Positions 47,732-55,464 of a stretch of 64,000 bases of DNA are shown in pieces. Source of the stretch: Piliocolobus tephrosceles (Eukaryota; Chordata; Mammalia; Primates; Cercopithecidae). Under the pieces are notes generated by a model that had not been told where the DNA came from, made no database searches, and saw only the letters and a program-made list of their open reading frames with translations. A program made the position numbers and the translations under genes. Location: assembly GCF_002776525.5 (NCBI RefSeq), contig NC_045441.1:131975411-132039410 (forward strand), read 5' to 3'. Numbering within the stretch: position 1 is the first letter of the stretch; every line of letters starts with the position of its first letter.

Positions 47732-47875
47732 GCTTCTCCTTGCAGGCACTGGCAGATTATAGAAATGTGGTGAAAGAAACAGGTCGAGGATGACAGCAAC
47801 TGAGCAAGAGATGGGGTCTGTTTGGGGCTGGTACTCTGAGTTTATCTCCTGTATGACTTGTGTATGCAGCATGCA
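47732..47875 (-). promoter_or_regulatory. TRPV5: TRPV5 upstream/5' UTR region
   Basis: The 5' flank next to the ATG. A TATAAT sits at 47757-47752, too close to the ATG to serve as its TATA box. The cap site and promoter are not identifiable. The frame is open through this stretch. Confidence 0.4.
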
Positions 47876-48036
47876 GCATGTGGGTGTGTGTGTGCATGCA
47901 GTATGTGGGTTGTGAGGTGTGTGTGTACGCACAGTGTGTGGCTGTGGTGTGTGTGTGTGCATGCAGTGTGTGGTTGTGAGGTGGTGTGTCTGCATGCGGT
48001 GTGTGGTTGTGAGGTGGTGTGTGTGCATGCAAGTAC
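47876..48036 (+). repeat. TG-rich 33-bp tandem repeat upstream of TRPV5
   Basis: Units of 33 bp containing 'gcatgcagtgtgtggttgtg' recur, with ATGC starts at 47961, 47994 and 48027 and looser copies before. The array is 145-305 bp upstream of the TRPV5 ATG, so it lies in the proximal promoter or 5' UTR. Confidence 0.85.
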
Positions 48037-48269
48037 GCTGAGGGGACTGACCGCCCTGCCTGGGGAGAAGTGCTTTTCCTGGAGTGGGAGGAGCTCTTTG
48101 CAGAGCTGAGTCCCAGGGCCACAGAACCACCCTGGAGAAGAAAAGGAGGAGGGGAAAGAAGGTTCCTAACTGTGGGCTGGGATGGTTGAGACCCGGAGAA
48201 GCTGAGGGGTGGGGCAGAGGAATTCAGAAAAGAAAAGGGATGGAAGGTGGGTCCACAAACAAGGTGCAG

Positions 48270-48420
48270 CTCAAGAATCAGGCAGAGCCTGGTACAAATC
48301 CTGACTCTTATCCCTTACAGTTAGGTGAGACCTCGCAGTCTCAGTTTCTAACCTGTGGAATTGGGGTAACAGTTATGCTGCCTCACAGGAGCATCTGTAA
48401 AGCACATGTCACAAGTACTC
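48270..48420 (+). repeat. MIR SINE fragment
   Basis: 'gcctggtacaaatcctgactc' followed by 'gacctcgcagtctcagtttctaacctgtggaattgggg' is a sense MIR core. Confidence 0.65.
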
Positions 48421-48830
48421 AATCACTGCCAATCCTCCTTCCACAAGTGGACTCAAGAGACCCCCTGGGCTTCTTCTCAGAGCTTCCCATTTATGTGTCT
48501 TCTCATCTCTGTCCTCAACCCTGCATCTCAAAGGAGGGTTTCTGTCCCCCTCTTCCTAGGCCAACCCCTCTCTGTTAGAATTCCTCATGACCGTGACAGC
48601 CAGCTCCCTGGAGCATCACCAAGCAGGCTCTCTGGTACCTGGGGAGGCAGGCCAGAGGAGACCCCAGGGGCCCTGAGTTACTGTGGAGGTTGAACAGCAG
48701 AAACTGGGCAAAAGTAGACGACAAAGAAATCGTGATTCCATGTTTGGGACTCTTTCCAGGAATGAAACACCAGGAGGAATGAGTAATGTTGTGTAATTTT
48801 ATATATTTTATATTATATTTTATATATTAA
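48421..48830. other. Intergenic sequence
   Basis: Unique-looking sequence followed by a TA-rich run at 48799-48830. No gene is seen. Confidence 0.5.
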
Positions 48831-48996
48831 GTAGTTTCCCTTATCCACAGTTTCACTCTCTTACGGTTCAGTTACCTGAGGTCAGCCACAGTTGGAAAAT
48901 AGGTGGGTACAGTACTATAACATATTTTGAGAGAGAGAAAGAGAGCATTCACATAATTTTATATTATTATAATTTTCTATTTTGTTTCATTGTTGT
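48831..48996 (+). mobile_element. MER2 (Tigger-type) DNA transposon, first half
   Basis: 'agtttcccttatccacagtttcactctcttacggttcagttacc' is the MER2 left end. The element is interrupted by an Alu and resumes at 49307. Confidence 0.75.
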
Positions 48997-49003
48997 TAAA
49001 CTC

Positions 49004-49306
49004 TTTTTTTTTTTTTTTTTTTTGAGACAGAGTTTCACTTTTGTCGCCCAGGCTGGACAGCAATGGTGTGATCTCGGCTCATTGAAACCTCCACCTTCCA
49101 GGTTCAAGCTATTCTCCTTCTGCAGTCTCCCTAGTAGCTGAGATTACAGGTGCCCACCACCACGCCCAGCTAATTTTTTTATTTTTAGTAGAGACAGGGT
49201 TTCACCATGTTGGCCAGGCTGGTCTCAAACTCCTGATCTCAGGTGATCTGCTTGCCTCAGCCTCCTGAAGTGCTGGGATTACAGGTGTGAGCCACTGTGC
49301 CTGGCC
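49004..49306 (-). mobile_element. Alu SINE nested in MER2
   Basis: An antisense Alu with target-site duplication 'taaactctt' (48997-49005 and 49307-49315) inserted into the MER2. Confidence 0.93.
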
Positions 49307-49478
49307 TAAACTCTTAACTGTGCCTAATTTATGAATTAAATTTCATCATGTAGGTATGTATGTATATATATAGGAAAAAAGATAGTATACACAGGGTTTG
49401 GTGCTATCTAAGGTTCCTGGCATCCACTGGGGCATCTTGGAATGTATCCCTTGAGGTTAAGAGAGGACTTCTGTATAT
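49307..49478 (+). mobile_element. MER2 DNA transposon, second half
   Basis: 'cacagggtttggtgctatctaaggttcctggcatccactggggcatcttgg' followed by 'gttaagagaggacttctgta' is the MER2 right end with its terminal inverted repeat. Confidence 0.75.
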
Positions 49479-49974
49479 GATAGCTTGTATTTATGTTCTC
49501 ATTGTTTTCAAAGAGGTACATCAATATTATTGAATTGCATTCACTCAATAGACCCATCAGGTAAATGAGAACAAGGAAGAATTCTCTGTGTGAGAATTCT
49601 TGGGTGTGCTGGCCCCAAGCCCCATGGCTAGTGGCGAGACTGGAACTGGCCATGAACTTGGAATCTCAGCTCCAAACCACTCTCCAGAACTTGTTACTTC
49701 TTGGGAATCTTTTGGCCATAAAGATGTGAGAGACCAGTGTGAGGACACGCTGGGACCCTCCCTCTGGGGATCTTCAGGAGTGGGGACTGCCCCCTTCTTT
49801 TGTTGTAAGAAAGAGAGATCTGCTCCTGAGATTGACGGATGGACCAAATAACCTTTAGAGAAGGACAAGAATTGAAAGGAAAATAAATAGGGAAACTAAG
49901 AGGAGCTAATATTCATTGATGTTTCCAAAGGGGGAACATTTGGATCTTTTTCTTATTAAAAGCCAGAAGGAAAA

Positions 49975-50006
<32 letters not shown>

Positions 50007-50906
50007 ATACAGTGGAATTATGTTCTCACTGGGAGTGGGGAGGGCTCAATTTGTGGGACATTTTTCTGCCTTGCTGGGGGTGACGCCCTTGTGGAGTGAC
50101 TTCCAGTCTAAGGAGATGGAGAGAGCGATAAGGGTGAGGTGGGGGTTGTAGATGCCTTGATAAGCGAGGCAGGCCAGGAAAGGAGCACCTGCCAAGGAAA
50201 CTACAACCCATAAAGCTGGTCCTGGGGCAGGGGGGTTGGGACATGGGAGGCCGGCAGGGGAGGAGGCGGGCCCAGTCTGAGCTGCACAGAGCAGGTGTGC
50301 AGGGACTTGCCGCCAAGGGCATTGTCCAGGGGTCTGGGGAAGAGAAAGGGGAGGCCCAGTGCTCAGGCCTCCCCTTCCCACCGCCATCCCTGGGCCTTCT
50401 CCCTCTCACTTGCCCTTCTCTGCCTACCTTGTCCTCCCCAGTGGGAAGGGCATGGACAAGTAGCCTGAGTGAGGACCACGGTGTCCCCCCAAAGTCCCAG
50501 CTGGTAGACCAGAGATTTGGAATCTCTCCTGTTCTCTCCTGGCCTTCTCTCCCTACTGTTTCTTCCTCTTGTGATATTCAACATTACCATTCTATTTTTC
50601 CTTTTCTCTCCTTTCTTTTCATGCCTCTGTCAGCTTTCTGCAAGTGAGGACACCTGCAAACTCTCCCCTTCAGAGAACAGCTTCCCTGCCGCTGATGCAC
50701 GGTCAGTAATGCCTCCAGGCACCCGGGAGAACTGGGTTGGGGGCACCAAACTACACTGTCAGGTCCCAGAACCCTTCACACCAAAGCAGCCTGACCTCTT
50801 ATTCTAACATAGTAAGGAGGAGGAGGAAACATAATTCGTAGATTTCCATTTTTAAGAATTACACTCCCACCCCACGTGGCCACAGCCATCTAGGAAAAGG
50901 ATTCAG
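49479..50906. other. Intergenic sequence
   Basis: A (A)27 run lies at 49979-50005, with GC-rich unique sequence at 50040-50560. Open frames (for example 50026-50409) lack exon signals or family similarity. Confidence 0.5.
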
Positions 50907-51223
50907 GGCCAGGCGTGGTGGCTCATGCCTGTCATCTCAGCACTTTGGGAGGCCGAGGTGGGCACATCACGAGGTCAGGAGTTCAAGACCAGCCTGGCCA
51001 ACATGGTGAAACCCCGTCTCTACTAAATTAAAAAAAAAAAAAAATTAGCTGGGCAAGGTGGCAGCCACCTGTAATCCCAGCTACTCAGAAGGCTGAGGCA
51101 GGAGAATCACTTGAATCCAGGAGGTGGAGGTTGCAGTGAGCCGAAATTGCACCATTGCACTCTAGCCCGGGCGACAGTATGAGAGACTCCGTCTAAAAAA
51201 AAAAGAAATAAATAAATAAAAGA
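50907..51223 (+). mobile_element. Alu SINE, sense
   Basis: GGCCAGGCGTGGTGGCTCATGCC starts the body. The tail is (AAAT)n-like, ending near 51223. Flanking 'aaaaggattca' and 'aaaatgattca' look like a decayed duplication. Confidence 0.93.
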
Positions 51224-51258
51224 AAATGATTCAAATAATATACTTTAAAACTAATTGT

Positions 51259-51555
51259 GGCCAGGTGCAGTGGCTGATACCTGTAATCCCAGCATTTTGG
51301 GAGGTCGAGGCGGGCAGATCACCTGAGGTCGGGAGTTCGAGACCAGCCTGACCAACAGAAAGAAACCCTGTCTCTACTAAAAATACAAAATAAGCTGGGT
51401 GTGGTGGCACATGCCTGTAATCCCAGCTACTCGGGAGGCTGAGACAGGAGAATCACTTGAACCCAGGAGGCGGAGTTTGCGGGTAAGCCGAGATCATGCG
51501 ATTGCACTCCAGCCTGGGCAACAAGAGCGAGACTCCATCTCAAAAAAAAACAAAG
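51259..51555 (+). mobile_element. Alu SINE, sense
   Basis: GGCCAGGTGCAGTGGCTGATACC starts a second Alu only 35 bp after the previous one, in the same orientation. Confidence 0.93.
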
Positions 51556-52790
51556 TGATTATCACTGGATGGTGGAATCATTAGCCTTTTTGGGATTTTG
51601 TATTTTTCTGTATTTTATACTTTTGTAATAAGAAAAAGTATTTAAGGGATTCCCTGTTTTCTGCAATAATTTATCTCTTTCAACACTGGGTGCGGGGGTG
51701 GTGTCAGGTGGGTGGTGGTGGTAAGGAAATGGAAGTAATGGAAACAACTCAGTTATTTCTACTCAAGCCTGCCCGGGAGGCAATTCTCACCCCAGCCACC
51801 CTACCCATTCATTCCCACAGAGCGGGAGATGGCTTCTCTTTTTGCCAGGAAACCAAGAGGCTCCTCCCCCAAAAATAGCCAGGAGGGAGGAGATTAGTGA
51901 TGGCTTTTTCCATTCAAGCATCATTCTTCGGATCTCAGGTCAATGGGTTCAAGGTAGGGGTGAGCATGGTCACCTGCCTACTTGAATCTTTCCTTACTCA
52001 CCTTCAAGTGACCTCCTGTACCACTCCCCAGTCCCTTGTCATCTGGTTTGGACCATCAGGAAGTGTAAGAGATGGTGTCTGCCGTATGCGAGACAGCATC
52101 CATGTGAGCATGTCTGCTAACACAAGTAACCTCTGTGGGAAAGCATCTCCTTGTGTGTTTCTCTGTCTGCAGTTCGCTCTTGCAGAAAGGGTGCCTGTCT
52201 CCGCAGTGTCCTTGGACCTGCCTGTGGTGTTTCATTCAGGTCTGGTACGCATGGATGAGCAGGAGTGGTGTGAACTGGTTATGAGAGTTCAGGAGTGACT
52301 AAAGTCTCCTCTTACCTGTCTTAGCAGCCATCCTGCATCTCATGGCCCACGTCTCTGTTGCTGGTTTTTGAAGAAAGGCCTTCATTCTGTCTCCCTGACT
52401 CACAACCCTCCAACCATCTCTGCCCAAGAAGCAGTTGGGGGTGATGACCCACAGCCGGTTGCTGCCAACAGATCTGTGCTCACCAGGCTCATGGGCAGGA
52501 GGCGCATCCAGGTACTGAGGCAGGATTCTTCCAGATCTGTTATTGGGGATCCTAGACTCCCTGCCACACTGCGGCTTCTCTGCAGACTCTAACTCCTTCC
52601 GCCAAGCAGTAAGGTTGGAGATGAGTCTCTAACAACCTTTTCTTTCTGTCTAAGAGTACAGAAAGGTGTAAAATGAAAGAAGAGGCTATTTCAGCCTGGT
52701 GGTACAAGAGGGCAAAGGCTCGAAAAGGGGGAAAACCAGGGGAGGGTGAAGAGAGGGTGTGAATGGGTTCTACTGGCTGCAAGGCACCCT
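51556..52790. other. Intergenic sequence
   Basis: Unique-looking sequence. A 133-codon frame at 51897-52298 is open, but has no family similarity I recognise and no exon signals that decide. I do not call it a gene. Confidence 0.5.
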
Positions 52791-52793
52791 GCT

Positions 52794-52972
52794 CTGTCTC
52801 TCTCTCTCTCTGATCACTCTCTCTTCATCTGTCTCTCTGTCTCTGCGTCTCTATCTCTCTCTGTCTCTACCCCTCAGTTTCTGCCTGTCTCTGTCTCTCT
52901 CTTTCTCTTTTTCTATGTCTCTGTCTCTGCCTATCTATGCCTGTCTCTGTTTCCCTGTCTCTATCTTTTATA
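52794..52972 (+). repeat. CT-rich polypyrimidine microsatellite
   Basis: (TC)n, (TCTG)n and (TGTCTC)n runs over about 180 bp. They give Ser/Leu-rich shadow frames. Mirror-symmetric polypurine-polypyrimidine runs could form triplex DNA. Confidence 0.9.
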
Positions 52973-53189
52973 CACACAGAGAGCATATGCCCTTGCCCAT
53001 CCTCGCCCTATGCTCCTCCCATCTTTATTTTCTGGTAGACACATGCTTCATGTAGAGCAGCATGTTCATGCCCACGACTTGAGAATCCTGGCTGGCACGT
53101 CTGTTCTGGGCCTCATCCTATGCAAACCACTCTTGTTACAGAAAGGCCACATGGAGTAGTGGGAAGATATCATATTTAAAAGTAAAAGT

Positions 53190-53390
53190 TAATCAAGAGT
53201 CCTTTTCTGTCCCTTAATATTTGGGTGATTTTGAGGGAGAGAGTCATTTTTTCTTTGAGCCTCAGTTTCCTCATGCATATAATGGATATGAGAACACTAT
53301 GATTTTGCAGACCTGGCTGCTACGTGGATCTAATGGTGTAATGGATGTGAATGTACCTTGCAAACTTTTAAGTCATTTCTGTTACTAAAT
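53190..53390 (+). repeat. MIR SINE fragment
   Basis: 'gtcattttttctttgagcctcagtttcctcatgcatataatgg' is a sense MIR core. Confidence 0.65.
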
Positions 53391-53672
53391 ACAGGATGAC
53401 CCACTGTGTTCATCTTGGAAGCCTCTGCCATGCCTGTTGGCTGTGCTCCATTCTCGTGCCTCGCCATGGAATGCTCTAGTGAGCCGGAATGAAGGTCAGG
53501 CCCATGGCTGTGATGTCACAGAACATGTGAAGTCAGAGGTCTTATGGAAGGGAAGGGGAGAAAATGCCTCTGGAAAGGGGTAAGGGCCAGGACAGGAATT
53601 GGGCAGGAGGTGCAGGGATCCTGCTGGTCACTGGGAGCAGGGGGTGGCTGAAGGCAGTGAGTGGGCAGGCTC

Positions 53673-53805
53673 ATGCCTCCCCTGGCCTCCCAGCTCTGCA
53701 GGGCAGCGTTCCTGGTTCCCATCTTGCTGCTGCTGCAGGTGAAGCCTCTGAACGGGAGCCCAGGCCCCAAAGATGGGAGCCAGACAGAGAAAACGCCCTC
53801 TGCAG
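53673..53805 (+). CDS. LLCFC1: LLCFC1 exon 1 (signal peptide and propart)
   Basis: 133 bp ending TCT GCA G|gtaggtgg. It encodes the signal peptide and SPGPKDGSQTEKTPSA. The 3' end of the exon and its donor form the first copy of a 49-bp tandem duplication. Confidence 0.92.
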
Positions 53806-54639
53806 GTAGGTGGAAAAAAAGATGGGAGCAGGACAGAGAAAACGCCCTCTGCAGGTAGGTACAAAAAAAGATAGGAGAGTCTGGAGGCTCAGGGTCAGGT
53901 CTGTGTGAAGGCGGGCCCCAGGTCACTGAATGAGGCTAGGGTGAGACCTGACGTAGGTCTGGTTTATTGGGGGTAACTCCACCCGCTGATGGTTATCGTG
54001 TGAAATAATAGTATCAAGGAACACCACGGGCCAGCTGAGCTTGCATGCAACTTCTGTTTGTGTAAGCATGATGCATTTGGCTGGCTTTTGTCATGTTTCA
54101 AGGTGGCCCCTGACTCCCCCAGTGCTGAAACCCTAGAGGAGGCAGCTAGCCTTAGGAATGGGGTGTGTGTGTGTGTGTGTGTATGTGTGTGTGCGCGCGC
54201 GTGTGTGTGTGTGAGTTGGGGCTGTGGTTGAACACAGAGCAGGAAAAACCTCTAGAAAGAGCATCCCCTCTCTGGTCAAGGCCAAGGATATGGGCAATTG
54301 GGACTGCAGCCCTAGGCTTCAACGTGTTTTTCCCATTCTAACTTCTCCTTTATGGTTCAGGCCAGAGTCAGGGCTCAGTCCTCATCCTTTTCCCCTGTTG
54401 CAGACCAGAATCAAGAACAGTTCGAAGAGCACTTTGTGGCCTCCTCAGTGGGTGAGATGTGGCAGGTGGTGGACATGGCCCAGCAAGAAGAAGACAAGTC
54501 GTCCAAGACGTCAGCTATTCACAAGCACTCTTTCCACCTCGGCTTCTGCATTAGTCTGGCCAGTGTCATGGTTTTCTTAGGAGGGCCATTGAGGCCGACC
54601 TTCCTAAATATCCATCTCTGCTTCATGCTCACTCACTGA
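53673..54639 (+). CDS. LLCFC1: LLCFC1 (SOF1), sperm-oocyte fusion protein, complete in two exons
   Basis: This gene (formerly C7orf34) encodes a small secreted sperm protein that in mouse is essential for sperm-oocyte fusion. The coding parts are 53673-53805 and 54404-54639, 369 bp, giving 122 residues plus stop, the human length. The start ATG at 53673-53675 (ctcATGCC) opens MPPLASQLCRAAFLVPILLL, a clear signal peptide with the LLLL motif. The mature part runs from KPLNGSPGPK, includes an acidic stretch (DQNQEQFEEHF) and a Trp-containing helix (VGEMWQVVDMAQQEED), and ends CFMLTH. The CFxLAS motif that gave the gene its name reads CISLAS here. The donor at 53806 is followed 49 bp later by a duplicated copy. 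It is tail to tail with KEL. TRPV5 is head to head with it, about 5.9 kb away. No promoter is assigned. Confidence 0.93.
53772..53869 (+). repeat. 49-bp tandem duplication across the LLCFC1 donor
   Basis: Copies 53772-53820 and 53821-53869 match at about 45 of 49 positions. Both contain the exon end CCCTCTGCAG and a gtaggt donor (53806 and 53855). Confidence 0.95.
53806..54403 (+). other. LLCFC1: LLCFC1 intron 1
   Basis: 598 bp. It holds the second donor copy and a (GT)n/(GC)-alternating microsatellite at 54162-54214. The acceptor is 'cctgttgcag' at 54403. Confidence 0.9.
54404..54639 (+). CDS. LLCFC1: LLCFC1 exon 2
   Basis: 236 bp from the split Asp codon to the TGA at 54637-54639. It encodes DQNQEQFEEHFVASSVGEMW onwards to CFMLTH. 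Confidence 0.93.
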
Positions 54640-54915
54640 CCCTCCCTCCCTCATGGGCTCCAGGTCACAACTCCCAAAGGAGATGCAGGCATGGCTCTCT
54701 GCCTCTGATTACCATCTCTGTACCTCAGGGTTCAGCATCAGAGTTACCGGTTGCCATCAGTGCTGGCTGACTGCCTCTCCGGGTTCGGAGTTTCACCTCC
54801 CAGGGCCAGAGACAGCAGACTCACATCCTTCTTTCCCACACCTCTCCTGGTTTTGTTCAGGACAGCAGATTAGAGGCAGGAGGCAATGACAATAAAATAA
54901 CGGTAAAATTCTGAG
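54640..54915 (+). terminator. LLCFC1: LLCFC1 3' UTR with AATAAA
   Basis: AATAAA at 54891-54896, 252 bp after the stop, is the first canonical signal. Cleavage is expected near 54910. Confidence 0.7.
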
Positions 54916-55179
54916 AACAATTGGGAGCAGCTTTCTGATACTTAATCCAAGCCCTTCTCGTCTTTAGCTAGACTGCTTTATTCTCCAATCTTTGGTCCAC
55001 TGGGTGGTCTTCAAACCCACCAGTTCACCAATTGTTGATTTTTTCCTTTTCTTGTGTCCACAAAATATTTTTGGCATTTCTCCCTCTTATGTTTTCTGAC
55101 TTCAGGGTATTTTTCTCCCATATAGTTAATGACTTCTAGGCATAGAACAGAGCAGGAACAAGTCATTAAGAGAGAAGCA

Positions 55180-55302
55180 GAAGCCAAGTGCCAGCTTTTA
55201 TTTTGGAACAGAAGTGGAAAGGAAATCTTGCTCTGATTCCGTGGATGTGACCAGGGAGGTGTTGGTCGATATTTCTGTGCTGTGGCATTTTCGGTAACCA
55301 AG
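55180..55302 (-). terminator. KEL: KEL 3' UTR with AATAAA
   Basis: AATAAA on the minus strand at 55202-55197, about 100 bp beyond the KEL stop, suggests a short 3' UTR ending near 55180. Confidence 0.65.
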
Positions 55303-55464
55303 TTACCAGAGCTGGCAACGGCTGGAGGGGTTCAAGAGGGTACCACGTGCACAGCGGAAATATCTGGCAAAGGCTGGGGTGCTGCTGAGGGGCCCGTGGA
55401 CTCGGAGGTGTGGAGGGCTGTGAGTGTCGTAAGATTCCTGGGGGCTGGGCTCCCTACACATCAC
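55303..55464 (-). CDS. KEL: KEL exon 19 (residues 680-732, stop)
   Basis: It encodes VMCREPSPQESYDTHSPPHL and ends SSRCQLW. The terminal Cys and Trp are typical of the M13 family. The stop is TAA at 55305-55303. Confidence 0.97.
   Translation of the reverse strand: MMCREPSPQESYDTHSPPHLRVHGPLSSTPAFARYFRCARGTLLNPSSRCQLW

Noticed and set aside
51897..52298. 133-codon frame between TRPV5 and LLCFC1
   Set aside because: Low-complexity-free but without recognisable family, start context or conserved neighbours. A codon-conservation test would decide.
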